Below are positions 12,615 to 22,600 of a stretch of 64,000 bases of DNA, piece by piece. A program made the translations under genes and the position numbers. The notes below the pieces were generated by a model. It saw nothing but the letters and a program-made list of their open reading frames with translations. It was not told where the DNA came from and did no database searches. The DNA is from Bryobacteraceae bacterium (GTDB lineage Bacteria > Acidobacteriota > Terriglobia > Bryobacterales > Bryobacteraceae): contig JAHDVK010000003.1 in NCBI GenBank assembly GCA_023384675.1, positions 124,001 to 188,000 on the forward strand, given 5' to 3'. How positions within the stretch are numbered: the first letter of the stretch is position 1; every line of letters starts with the position of its first letter.

Positions 12615-13916
12615 ATGAGGACCGTTGCGCTGCTCATGCTGGGCGCCCTGCTCACCCCGGCGCAGGCCCCGCGCCCCGACGCGATTCGCGAGATCCGCGT
12701 CGAAGGCCACAAGCGGCTCGCCGAGGCCGAAGTCATCCGTCTGAGCGGCCTCAAGCCCGGTGACCCGGCCGCCGCCGCCACCTTCGAAGCCATGCGCGAC
12801 CGCATCCTCGAAACCGGCTGCATCGAGACCGTCGGCTGGCGCTGGGAGCCCCGCCAGGGCGGCGGCTTCACCGCCACCATCGAAATCACCGAAGCCAGCC
12901 AGCTTCTGCCCTGGGCCGTCGACCGCCTGCCCATCACAACCGAGGACATTCAGTCCCTTGGCACGCGGGAACTCCCCTGCTTCGGCCCCGAAATCCCCAC
13001 CTACGACCGCTACATCACCCGCGCCGCCGCCGCGGTGAACAAACTCGCCCGCGAACGCGGCTTCGACGATGAGGTGATCGCCAAAGTCGGCATCGTCGGC
13101 CGCGACCAGCCCTCCGTCATCTTCCAGCCCAAAACGCCCGCCCCCAACATCGCCGATGTCCGCTTCACCGGCAATGAAGCCATCGAGGAGAAATGGCTCC
13201 GCCGCCAGATGAACGAAGTCGCCCGCGGCGCGCAATTCTCGGAAAATCTCTACCGGCAGTTTCTCGAGAGCCAGATCCGCCCCATGTACGAAAACGTGGG
13301 CCGGCTCACCGTCCAATTCGGGAAAATCACCACCGAACCGGCCAAGGACGTGAAAGGCGTCGTGGTTACCACCGAGGTCGCCGAAGGCCCGGTGTTCGAA
13401 CTGGAGGACGTGGAAATCCAGGGCATGCCGCTCAGCCCGGAGCGCATCGACGAACTCGCCGAATACAAGCGCGGCGAACCCGTCAGCTACTCCAAAATGG
13501 CCGTCACCATGGAAAAACTCTTCCAGGACCTGCGGAACAACGGCTACTTGAAACCCGCCTATTCCGCCAAACGCCAGATCAACGCCGAGCAGTTGACCGT
13601 GAAGCTCATCGTGGACGTCACGCCCGGCCCGCAGTTTCGCATGGGCCGCCTCCTCATCCGCGGCCTCGACGTCATCAGCGAGCCCGTCATCCGCCAGATG
13701 TGGACGCTCCAGCCCGGCGACCCCTTCCGCGACGATTACCCCAACTTCTTCGCCGGTTCCGTCAAGGAACGCGGCGTCTTCGACTTTCTGGCCAACGTCC
13801 GCGCCGAAAAGAAGCTGAATGAGGACAACCGCACCGTGGATGTCACCCTGTTCTTCGAAGCCGGAGCGCAGGGCCTCGACTCGCGCGCTACGCCGAAACC
13901 CAAACCGCGGCAGTAA
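12615..13916 (+). CDS. Secreted POTRA-repeat protein without an Omp85 barrel
   Basis: A 433-residue protein with a signal peptide (MRTVALLMLGALLTPAQA), then four to five POTRA-like units. The clearest start at IREIRVEGHKRL, IADVRFTGNEAI, LEDVEIQGMPLS and MGRLLIRGLDVI (about residues 25, 180, 260 and 340). It stops at residue 433 with a short Pro/Lys tail, exactly where a BamA-type barrel would be expected. It is therefore a periplasmic POTRA chain. A role as a soluble partner of an outer-membrane assembly machine is inferred. The ATG at 12615 is preceded by GGAGG with almost no spacer, so the start is moderately uncertain. The frame is open further upstream, but that part is antisense to lpd. 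Confidence 0.8.
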   Translation: MRTVALLMLGALLTPAQAPRPDAIREIRVEGHKRLAEAEVIRLSGLKPGDPAAAATFEAMRDRILETGCIETVGWRWEPRQGGGFTATIEITEASQLLPWAVDRLPITTEDIQSLGTRELPCFGPEIPTYDRYITRAAAAVNKLARERGFDDEVIAKVGIVGRDQPSVIFQPKTPAPNIADVRFTGNEAIEEKWLRRQMNEVARGAQFSENLYRQFLESQIRPMYENVGRLTVQFGKITTEPAKDVKGVVVTTEVAEGPVFELEDVEIQGMPLSPERIDELAEYKRGEPVSYSKMAVTMEKLFQDLRNNGYLKPAYSAKRQINAEQLTVKLIVDVTPGPQFRMGRLLIRGLDVISEPVIRQMWTLQPGDPFRDDYPNFFAGSVKERGVFDFLANVRAEKKLNEDNRTVDVTLFFEAGAQGLDSRATPKPKPRQ

Positions 13917-13919
13917 TCG

Positions 13920-15281
13920 CTACGCCCAGAACGTCAAGTACGGCCCGCCTTCCGCCAGCCTTTGCACGTACAGCGCCGCCTCGCGCAAGTGGTAATCGCC
14001 CCACATCGAAGATTCCCCGCACGGCACTTTGCGTCCCTCAGGCACGTGGTCCCAGCCGTTCGGCCGGTGATAGACCGAGTGCAGCAACAGGCCCTGATGA
14101 CCAGGGTCCGTGCTGAGATACGGCTCCGCGCAGAGGGTGTGCAGCACAGTCAGGCCCGCCTGCGTGTACCGTGCGCCCGCCTCGCCGCCGAGATACCGGC
14201 CCAGCCGCAGCAGTGCCTGCGCCGCGATGGCGGCGGCCGACGCATCCACCGGCTCGAAATCGTTGTACGGATCCGCCGGCCGGTGCAGATAGTCGCCCAG
14301 CTTGTGCAACTCCGGAGCGCCCGTGTCCCAATAGGGAACGCCGTCCGTGGGCGTGTGCTCGATGTAGAAATCGCAAGTGGCTTCGGCGGCCTTGCGCATG
14401 AAGCCTTCCACCGCCGCGCGCCCGCCCAGCGGTTCCAGTTCCGCATCCGCCAGGGTCTTCAGGAACTCCAGTTGTTCCGCGAAGCCGCACATCGCCCAGG
14501 CCAGCCCGCGGGTCCACGTCGAAAATGGCGAATAGCCCTGCTGTGAGCTCGGGCAGCGAAAGGCGCCGTCGTTGGTATTGAAGACCGCTTCATGGGCGGT
14601 GCGCCCGCGCAGGTCGTAGGCGTCGCGGCCCTCGCCGTAGAACACCACAGACTGCGCGGTGGCGCGGGCATGCATCACCAGCCGTTCGAGCAGGGAAATC
14701 CGCCGGTCGTTCTCGCCCATCAGGGCGTGCCCCAGCCGGTGGCTCACCGCCAGCGCCCGCAATGACCGGATGGTATCCACGAACAGCGAATGCGGCCCGT
14801 TGAAGCTGTGGATGAACCCGCCGCCGGGAATCGCCGTCCAGCGCGCCGCCTGCACCGCGCCGGTCACTTTCAGCGCGAGTTCGTGGAAATGCACCTCCCA
14901 CTCCGCGGCCTCCACCCGGCCCTCTTTCGCCAGCCGGTAGAGGTTGCCGTAGGTGGACACGTTGTTGAACCCGTGGTCATGCACGCCGATGTGCGTCAGG
15001 TGCGGCGCCATCAGCGTGAGCGTGCGGGCACGCCCCATCTCGAGAAACTCCCGCTCGCCGGTCGCGTCGTACTGCAGAATCGCCGAGCCGAACTGAAACC
15101 CCTGAGTCCACTCGGTCCAGCCTCGCGCCGTATAGCGGCCGGCCACGGTGAATACAGGCGCGCCCTTGGCCGGGTCGCACGTTGCGTCAATGGAGCGGAT
15201 CTTCGGCGCCGAGGCGGCCCAGAGTCTTTCGAGGCGCGGCCGCAGGGCCACTGGGGTGAGTGCGTGGTCGATGTCGATCAT
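13920..15281 (-). CDS. GH88-like unsaturated glucuronyl hydrolase
   Basis: An alpha/alpha-barrel hydrolase resembling GH88 unsaturated glucuronyl hydrolases, which remove the 4,5-unsaturated uronic acid left by polysaccharide lyases. The similar features are GVHDHGFNNVST near residue 100, the DASAAAIAAQALLRLG helix and the final CGESSMWGDYHLREAAL block. The length is 453 residues from the ATG at 15279-15281; a TTG five codons upstream is the alternative. No signal peptide is visible, so it is probably cytoplasmic, acting on imported oligosaccharides. It converges on the POTRA gene with 3 bases between them. Family call moderate; the substrate cannot be told. Confidence 0.78.
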   Translation of the reverse strand: MIDIDHALTPVALRPRLERLWAASAPKIRSIDATCDPAKGAPVFTVAGRYTARGWTEWTQGFQFGSAILQYDATGEREFLEMGRARTLTLMAPHLTHIGVHDHGFNNVSTYGNLYRLAKEGRVEAAEWEVHFHELALKVTGAVQAARWTAIPGGGFIHSFNGPHSLFVDTIRSLRALAVSHRLGHALMGENDRRISLLERLVMHARATAQSVVFYGEGRDAYDLRGRTAHEAVFNTNDGAFRCPSSQQGYSPFSTWTRGLAWAMCGFAEQLEFLKTLADAELEPLGGRAAVEGFMRKAAEATCDFYIEHTPTDGVPYWDTGAPELHKLGDYLHRPADPYNDFEPVDASAAAIAAQALLRLGRYLGGEAGARYTQAGLTVLHTLCAEPYLSTDPGHQGLLLHSVYHRPNGWDHVPEGRKVPCGESSMWGDYHLREAALYVQRLAEGGPYLTFWA

Positions 15282-15382
15282 GGGGTGAAAAGGCAATTGT
15301 ACATCCGCGCGAGATTCTTCTTGACAGAGTCAGGCGCGCCCGCTAATGTTGATCATCTTTGCCCCTGGGATAGAAGGAATCA

Positions 15383-16669
15383 ATGACTGCATTTGCGCCC
15401 GTTCGCGCGGAGGAGCGGATCTCGTCGCTCGATACGCTCAGAGGATTTGCCCTGCTCGGCATCTTGCTCATGAACATCGTGGGGTTCGGACTCCACAATG
15501 CCTATGACAACCCCCTGGTGGCCGGGGGAGCGGAAGGCTTCAACCTGGCGGCGTGGATAACGATGCACATACTGGCCGAGGGAAAGATGCGATGTCTGTT
15601 TTCGATGGTGTTCGGAGCGGGCGTAGTCCTGTTAACCGGGCGGGCGGAGGACCGGGGGGCGGGTTCGCAGGTGGCGGACATCTTTCTTCGCCGGAACCTC
15701 TGGCTGATGTTGTTCGGGGCTTTTCACGCCTACCTTTTGTGGCAGGGCGAAATTCTGTATCCCTACGGATTATGTGCTCTTGCGCTGTATCCGTTCCGGA
15801 AGTTACAGGCGCGGACGCTGATCATCCTGGGAGCGGTTCTGGTGATCGGGAGCGCGGCGGGGAATCTTGTCACCGGATACGTAGCGATGGACACGCTGAG
15901 CAAGGGGGCGGCGGCGGAGCAACTGGCTAAGTCAGGCGTGAAACTGACGCCGGAACAAGAGGAAATCAGGAAAAAGCGCGAGGAGATGCTCAAGGAGGAC
16001 CGGCCCAGCCCGGAGGAAGTCGAGAAGGCGAACACGCAATGGCGGGGGAGCCTCTGGGAGGTGCTGAAGATCAGAGGCAAGATTGTATGGCGCTGGCACA
16101 ACCTGGCGTACTACCACATTCTGCACCTCGACCTCTTCAGCATGATGTTCCTGGGGATGGGCTTTTACAAGCTAGGGATTTTCAGCGCGGCCCGCTCCCC
16201 AAAGTTCTATGTGCTGCTGGCGCTTGCCGGTTATGCCTTAGGGGTGACGGTGAACAGTTTCACGGCATGGACGATCGTGAAGAGCAATTGGGATCTGCCG
16301 ACGCGCCTGTTCTGTTTCACGGTGTACGACGTGGGGCGGTTGTCGATTGCGCTGGCGCACCTGGGGGTGCTGATGCTGCTCTGCCAGAAGGGCTGGTTCG
16401 GGTTCGTGCTCCGGCCGCTGACGGCGATCGGGCAGACCGCGCTCAGCAACTACGTCTTCCACTCCGTCGTGTGCGCGACGCTGTTCACGGGGGTGGGCTT
16501 TGGGCTCTTTGGAAAGCTGCAGCGGTATGAGTTGTATTTCGTCGTTCTGACAATCTGGGCGGTGCAGATGGCCGTGAGCCCACTGTGGCTGAAGCACTAC
16601 CGCTTCGGTCCGCTGGAGTGGGGCTGGCGATCGCTCACGTACTGGCAGAAGCAGCCGATGAAGATTTGA
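15383..16669 (+). CDS. DUF418 family integral membrane protein
   Basis: A 428-residue polytopic membrane protein of the DUF418 (YeiB-like) family. It begins with the typical RISSLDTLRGFALLGILLMNIVGF segment and ends with the family block in which GQTALSNYVFHSV and GPLEWGWRSLTYW are recognisable. About eight to ten hydrophobic helices are visible. A charged loop rich in Glu and Lys (about residues 190-225) separates the halves. The function of the family is not established; it is thought to be linked to transport or acyl transfer. The ATG has AGAAGGA 6 bases upstream. It is a single gene, followed 7 bases later by the tRNA-Glu on the other strand. Confidence 0.85.
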   Translation: MTAFAPVRAEERISSLDTLRGFALLGILLMNIVGFGLHNAYDNPLVAGGAEGFNLAAWITMHILAEGKMRCLFSMVFGAGVVLLTGRAEDRGAGSQVADIFLRRNLWLMLFGAFHAYLLWQGEILYPYGLCALALYPFRKLQARTLIILGAVLVIGSAAGNLVTGYVAMDTLSKGAAAEQLAKSGVKLTPEQEEIRKKREEMLKEDRPSPEEVEKANTQWRGSLWEVLKIRGKIVWRWHNLAYYHILHLDLFSMMFLGMGFYKLGIFSAARSPKFYVLLALAGYALGVTVNSFTAWTIVKSNWDLPTRLFCFTVYDVGRLSIALAHLGVLMLLCQKGWFGFVLRPLTAIGQTALSNYVFHSVVCATLFTGVGFGLFGKLQRYELYFVVLTIWAVQMAVSPLWLKHYRFGPLEWGWRSLTYWQKQPMKI

Positions 16670-16676
16670 TGGGGGA

Positions 16677-16754
16677 TGGCGACCCCAGCGGGATTCGAAC
16701 CCGCGTTATCGCCGTGAAAGGGCGGTGTCCTAGGCCGGGCTAGACGATGGGGTC
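16677..16754 (-). tRNA. tRNA-Glu (anticodon TTC)
   Basis: Reading the minus strand, the acceptor stem GACCCCA/TGGGGTC, the anticodon stem-loop CCGCC-CTTTCAC-GGCGA (anticodon TTC) and the T-loop GTTCGAATC all fold normally, and the 3' CCA is encoded (16677-16679). The sequence is close to the standard bacterial tRNA-Glu. It is the only tRNA in the window and lies between the DUF418 gene and the fucosidase gene. Confidence 0.97.
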
Positions 16755-16870
16755 GCAGTGCGGCGGCCGCCGCGAAGGCGATCACCATTCTTGATTCTAG
16801 CTGTCCGCGGCGCGATGGTCAAATTCGCGCCCGCGGAACCGGCTTCACACGGCGATATGATCGTAGGACC

Positions 16871-19159
16871 ATGACCCTCGACTGGACTCGGCGCGCGCTG
16901 CTTTCCGCGGCCGCGGCCACCCCCTGGCTGCGATTGAACGCGGACGAAGGCGCGTCGCCCTGGCGCCTCTGGTATCGCGAACCCGCTTCCCGCTGGATCG
17001 ACGCCCTGCCCCTCGGCAATGGCCGGCTCGGGGCCATGATCCACGGCGGCGTATCCACTGAAATCATTCAACTGAACGAGGATTCGCTGTGGGCCGGCCG
17101 CCCTTACCCGCAGGACGGTGCGCGTTTTCGCGAAGCCCTGCCGCGTGTCCGCGACCTGCTGTTCCAGGGCCGCTACGACGAAGCCAACGCCGTCGCCGCC
17201 AAAGGGCTTACGGGTGAGTGGGGCAAGTGGTTCGGCGCGCATCAGACCCTGGGGGATCTGGTGATCGAAACCGGCCACGCCGGAGCCGCCGGCTATGTCC
17301 GCGAACTGGACCTCGAGCGCGGCGTCGCCGAAGTGCGCTACCGCGCGCGCGGCTCCGCCTGGCGGCGCGCCGCGTTCGCCTCGCGGCCGCAAAAGGCCAT
17401 CGTCTGCCGCATTGAAGGGACCGCCCCCGTCCGCCTGCGCCTCACCGTCCGGCGGGAGCAGGCCCGCCTGCAAGCCACTGAAAAGGGGCTGCATTGGTCC
17501 GGCCAGGCGCCCGAAGGCGGCGTGCGATGGTCGGCCTCGGCGCGGATCATCGCGCCCGGAGGGCGCGTGCGCGCGGCGGGCGATTGGGTCGAAGTGGACG
17601 GCGCGGAGACGGTCACTCTCTTTATCCGCGCCTGGACCAGCTATTTCGGAGCGCCCGAACCCGAAGCCTTTACAGCGCCGGACGTCTCCTACGAAAAGCT
17701 GCTGGCCGAACACATCGCCGCTCACCGCGAGCAGTTCGGACGGGTCACGCTCGACCTCGGCGGCGCGGCGCGCGCCACCCTCCCCACGGACGAACGCCTG
17801 TACGACGTGCGAAAAGGCGGTGAGGATCCGCAACTCGCCGCGCTCTACTTTCAGTATGGCCGCTACCTGCTGATGTCGTCCTCCCAGCCCGGTTCTCTCC
17901 CGGCCAACCTGCAAGGCATTTGGAATCATTTGCTTGCGCCGCCCTGGGAGTGCGACTACCACCTGAACATCAACATCCCGATGAACTACTGGCCCGCCGA
18001 GCCCGCCAATCTCAGCGAATGCCACGAGCCGCTGTTTGATTTCGCCGAACGGCTGATCGAGCCGGGCGCCCGCGTGGCCCGTGATTTCTATGGTTTACGG
18101 GGATCGGTGGTCCACTACACAACGAACGTCTGGGGCTACGCCGAACCCGGCCACGGCTTGATTTTCGGACTTTGGCCCGATGGTCTGGCCTGGCTGGCCC
18201 GCCATTTCTGGGAACGCTGGCTCTATTCGGGCGACGAGGGCTTCCTGCGGCGGCGCGCCTGGCCGTTTTTCGAGGCGGCGGCGCGTTTTCAGGCGGATTT
18301 TCTGGTCGTGGACCCCAAAACGAAGCGCCTGGTCCCTGGTCCGGCGGCCTCGCCCGAAAACGCCTACTTGACCGCCTCGGGCCAGCGCGGAGTGGTGGCG
18401 ATGGGCTGCGCGGCGAGCGTGCAGGCCGTCCGCGACCTGTTCGGAATCGTGCTCGAAAGTGCGCGAATTTTGCGTCTGGAAGGCGACTTTTCGCTCGAAA
18501 TTGCGCAAAAACTCGCGCAGTTGCCGCCCTGGATCGAACCCGGCCGCCATGGTCAGGTGATGGAGTGGCCCGAGGACTTCGAGGAAGCCGAACCGGGCCA
18601 CCGCCACGTTTCCCATCTCTATGCGCTGCATCCCGCCAGCGCCGTGATTCCCCGCCGGGACGCGGCCTGGGCCCGCGCCTGCCGCGCGACGCTGGAGCGG
18701 CGCCTCGCCGCCGGCAGCGGCCAGACCGGCTGGAGCGCCGCCTGGATGGTGAACTTCTTCGCGCGGCTCGAGGATGGAGGCAAAGCCCACGAAATCCTCT
18801 ACAAACTGCTGCGCCAGTCCACCGAACCGAACCTGTTCGACACGCATCCTTCCGCGCGCGGGCCGATCTTCCAGATCGATGGCAATCTCGGCGGCTGCGC
18901 CGGCATTGGTGAAATGCTGGTGCAAAGCCACGCGGGCGAAATCCACCTGCTGCCGGCGCTGCCGGGAGAATGGCCCGCCGGGCACATTCGAGGCCTGCGT
19001 GCGCGCGGCGGCTACACCGTTGATTTGGAATGGGATCGGGGTCAGGTGCGGCGCGCGGCGCTCACCGCGGACCGGGCCGGCTCGGTGAAGGTCCGAACCG
19101 GCCGCGGCGTGACCGAACGGACGCACGCCGCCGGGGCCCGGATTGAAATCGGGGAATGA
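16871..19159 (+). CDS. GH95 family glycoside hydrolase (probable alpha-L-fucosidase)
   Basis: Inverting glycosidase of family GH95, typically acting on alpha-1,2-linked fucose, sometimes galactose. It has 762 residues with a probable twin-arginine signal (TRRALLSAAAA). The N-terminal beta domain has the family block ALPLGNGRLGAMIHGG. In the catalytic alpha/alpha barrel, Asn366 and Asn368 in HLNINIPMNYW match the paired catalytic Asn. The EWPEDFEEAE to HRHVSHL block (from residue 565) supplies the catalytic Glu, and Asp670 in FQIDGN completes the site. It is probably exported. AGGA lies just upstream of the ATG. The gene stands alone and converges with the cytochrome gene. Confidence 0.92.
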   Translation: MTLDWTRRALLSAAAATPWLRLNADEGASPWRLWYREPASRWIDALPLGNGRLGAMIHGGVSTEIIQLNEDSLWAGRPYPQDGARFREALPRVRDLLFQGRYDEANAVAAKGLTGEWGKWFGAHQTLGDLVIETGHAGAAGYVRELDLERGVAEVRYRARGSAWRRAAFASRPQKAIVCRIEGTAPVRLRLTVRREQARLQATEKGLHWSGQAPEGGVRWSASARIIAPGGRVRAAGDWVEVDGAETVTLFIRAWTSYFGAPEPEAFTAPDVSYEKLLAEHIAAHREQFGRVTLDLGGAARATLPTDERLYDVRKGGEDPQLAALYFQYGRYLLMSSSQPGSLPANLQGIWNHLLAPPWECDYHLNINIPMNYWPAEPANLSECHEPLFDFAERLIEPGARVARDFYGLRGSVVHYTTNVWGYAEPGHGLIFGLWPDGLAWLARHFWERWLYSGDEGFLRRRAWPFFEAAARFQADFLVVDPKTKRLVPGPAASPENAYLTASGQRGVVAMGCAASVQAVRDLFGIVLESARILRLEGDFSLEIAQKLAQLPPWIEPGRHGQVMEWPEDFEEAEPGHRHVSHLYALHPASAVIPRRDAAWARACRATLERRLAAGSGQTGWSAAWMVNFFARLEDGGKAHEILYKLLRQSTEPNLFDTHPSARGPIFQIDGNLGGCAGIGEMLVQSHAGEIHLLPALPGEWPAGHIRGLRARGGYTVDLEWDRGQVRRAALTADRAGSVKVRTGRGVTERTHAAGARIEIGE

Positions 19160-19162
19160 CTC

Positions 19163-19489
19163 TTAGAGAGTCTTGAGGTACGCGAGCAGGTCGGCGACTT
19201 CGTCCTTTTCCAGGATCTCTTCGAACCCGGGCATGCCGTTGCCGCCCTTGTTGATCACTTCGAGCACGTTGGCGTCGTTGGCGGCCTTGCCATTGGCCAT
19301 CTTCGGCTTCTTGTAAAGGCCCTTCAGGGTTGGGCCCAGCTTTTTCTCGTCGGTGTTATGCGCGTGGCAGACGCCGCACTGCTCATACACTTCCTTGCCC
19401 TTGGCGGCATTGCCCTTGTTCTGGGCGGCGGCAGGCACGGTCGGTAGCAGACAAAACGCGGCTAGGGCGATGGCGAGGCGCGAAATCAT
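19163..19489 (-). CDS. Periplasmic c-type cytochrome
   Basis: A small class I cytochrome c of 108 residues: signal peptide (ISRLAIALAAFCLLPTVPAAAQ), one haem-attachment motif CGVCH (about residues 38-42), and a distal Met in GNGMPGF about 45 residues later. The helical tail VADLLAYLKTL is typical of the family. It is presumably a periplasmic electron carrier. No oxidase or dehydrogenase gene is adjacent, so its partner cannot be named. AAGGAG lies 14 bases upstream of the ATG, a rather long spacing. Confidence 0.9.
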   Translation of the reverse strand: MISRLAIALAAFCLLPTVPAAAQNKGNAAKGKEVYEQCGVCHAHNTDEKKLGPTLKGLYKKPKMANGKAANDANVLEVINKGGNGMPGFEEILEKDEVADLLAYLKTL

Positions 19490-19627
19490 GGGTGCTCGGA
19501 ACTCCTTCAGACAAATGTGAGGTGATATAGCCTTAGTTTACAATCGCGGAGGCGATCGCGTGAGATCTGCCGCCGCTCGCTATTGGGATGCTTGCGTTTG
19601 CCCAAAAGTTGCCGCGGTTTCTTTCCC

Positions 19628-22600
19628 TCAGAACGCCTGTCCGATCGAGAAGAAGAAACCGCCGCGCGGCTCGCCCGGGCGGCGGTCCAGGATCAGCCCG
19701 TAATCGAAGCGCAGCAGGAAGTAGGGCGTACGGACGCGCACGCCGCCGCCGCCCGTTTTGCGAATGTCGCGCAGGCTCAGGTCGCGAATGCTGGGATAGA
19801 CGTTGCCGATATCGGAAAACGCCACTCCCTCCAGCAGACTGATGAGCGGGAACCGCAGCTCATTGTTTACCAGCATCAGCGCGTCGCCGCCCGTGGCGTC
19901 ACCGAAGAAATCCAGCGGACCCACAGCATTCAACGCGAAGCCGCGCAGCGTGGTGCCGCCGCCGGTGAAAAAGCGCTCGCTGCGCACCAGTTCCTGGCCG
20001 CGCAGCCCCGAAGCGAGGCCCACGCGCGCCGCGCCCGCGTACACGAAACGCGACCGCCGGATGCCGCCGCCCATCGGCACTTCGGCCGGTTTGGTCAGCG
20101 GCACGTACTTGAAGAACTGCCCGTAGTAGCGGACGAAATTGAGCTGCGAACCGATGCCCGCGGGCGCGTATTCCAGCGAATGCGACATGAACGAGCCGCG
20201 CGTTGCGTCCAGCAGCTCGTCGCGCGATTCGCGATTCAGGGTCCAGGTGAGCGGCGCAACCCGCAATGAGACATCGAACGGGAAGAACGGATCCGGGATG
20301 CGGTCGTAGGTGCGCACGTTCTCCATCCGGTAGCCGTAATTCATCGTGTAGCGCTGGCCGAAGCGCAGCTCCTGCTGGGCCGAGACGCCCGCGCGGTCGT
20401 TGATGAAATCGGGCAGGATCTCGCGCCGCAAATACGTGGTGGCGATGGTCTGCAGCGGCAGGCGCTGCAGCAGCGGCTGCGAGAAAAAGAAGCGCGTCTC
20501 GCGGATCTCGCCGTCCAGCCGCCCGCGCCAGCCCAGCGTGCGCGCCGAGCCGAGCGAATTGCGGTTGGTGATGTCGATCACGGCGCCGGGGCCGCGGTCC
20601 GTGTCGAAGTACGCGCCGTAACGGATGTCGAACGGCTGCACCTCGCGGACGCGCGCCCGCAGGCGAATGGGCTGCTGTCCAGTGGTGATGTTGCCGCCGC
20701 TCACCGGCACGCGCTCCACGTCCACCAGCGCGAAAGCGCCTGTTGCATAGAGGCGGCGGCGCGACAGGCTCACCTTCGAGGGATCCAGAACGTCCCCTGG
20801 CTGAAGCGCGAGCTGCGAGCGGATCAGCCGCTCGCTCACCGCGCGCTCGCCTTCCACCTCGAGGCTTTCCACCACCTGCTGCGGGCCTTCGGTGATTTGC
20901 ACGTCCAGATCCACCTGTCCCGGCTTTTCCGCGCGCACGACGCGCGTTTCCACCTGGGCGTTGGTGTAGCCGGACGAGTAATATGCATCGAGCACGCGGT
21001 CGAGCGACTCCTGCCGCAGAACGGGCGTGTAGGACGCTCCGCTGCGCAAGGGCATTTTCCCGATCAGGTCGTCGCTCTTGAACGCTTCATTGCCCGCCAG
21101 CCGGATCTCGCTCACCTCGAAAGCGGGACCTTCTTCCACCTCGATCGTGACCGTGGCGCGGCCCGCTTCGCGGTCGAATTCCACGCGCGGCGCGGGCGTC
21201 ACGGTGTCCAGATAGCCCTTCTCGCGGTACACACCGCGCACCAGGTCAGTCACGCGCCGAGCGTTAAGGAATAGAATCGGGCGTAGTTTGCCCTTGTCGA
21301 TCGCCGCGGTCAGCTCCTTCGCGGATACCGCCTCGTTGCCCTCGAACACAAGCGCGGGCTTGCGGTAACGCACGCCCGGTTCGGACTTGAAGGTCACCGT
21401 GCGCAGCCCCGGTTCGGTGTCTTTGACCTCCGCCTCCACTACGGCCTCGAAGTGGCCGCGCCGCACGAGGGTCTCGCGCAGCGCGCGGGCGGTTTCATCG
21501 AGACGCTGGCCGTCGAACACGCCATCGCGCCAGAGGTCGCGCACCTGCCGGCGGACCTTGCGCGAGGGCGCGTAGCCTTCGAAGTTGAGCAGCACGCGCG
21601 GGCCTTCCTCGATCGTCAGGGTGAGATCGACTTCGGTGTCGTGGACCTCGCGCTCCAGGCGCAGGCGGGCTTCCAGCCGGTCCCGCTTGTCGTAGTCCTT
21701 CGCGATCCGGTCCAGCCCCTGGCGGATGTTGAAGAAATCGTAGCGGCGGCCGGGGCGGGCTTTCAGGCGCTTGCGCAGCCGGTCCTCCGTGAAGAGGTCA
21801 TTGCCGCTGACTTGGACCTCGCCGATGCGCCGCCGGGCTTGCGTTTCGCGGCGTTGACTCGGGTCGCCGCCGAAGCGGACATCGTGGCGGAACTCGAAGC
21901 GGTAGGTGTTGTCCACCTGTTTGACGCCGCGCGCGACGAAGCGGCGTGTAAGGTCGTATTCGGCCACCCACACCTGATCGCCGCCGTTGGCGAGGTTCAT
22001 CGAGTAAATCAGCCGGGCGTCGCGCGTAATGTCTTGTCCGACGGTGAGCCGCGCCGTGGGGTTCGATTCGGCGGCGATCAGATCCGGCTCCACGCGTACC
22101 TTCGAGAGGCCCGTGGCGCGCTCGATCTCGCGCGTAAAACGCCCGCCGAGGCTGCCGGCGAGGTAGCTCAGCACCTGCCGGCTCGCCATCGTAGAGGCAT
22201 CCGAACCGCGGATCTCTTCGAGCGGACGTCCCGTGATGAGCACCGCGATGATATCGGGCTCCGGTTCGGGTGGATCGCTGGTGAGGCGGGTTTCGATCCG
22301 CTCGGCGCCGCCGCCTTCCACCTGCAGGGTGATGTCGAGCCCGCCGGCGCGGGTGCGCGCCAGGATGTCCAGCGAAGGCTCGATGCGCTGCTCGTTGGTG
22401 AAGGTGATGCGCCCGCGCTCCAGCGGGTAGGTGCGTTCGGCGAGATAGAGTTCGCCGCCTTCCTCGATTTCGATACGGCCGAGCAGGCTGGGCCGGTAGG
22501 GTGTGCCCACCACGCGCAGGTCGGTGTTGACTTCAGCGCGCGCGAGGTTGTTATTGATCAGCAGCGGCGCCACGGTCTTCAGGTTGATGTCGAGGCGCGT

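Noticed and set aside
19158-19172. GACTCT-TAG-AGAGTC inverted repeat at the convergent ends of the fucosidase and cytochrome genes
   Set aside because: The stem is only 6 bases with a 3-base loop and no T-run, so a terminator is not supported.
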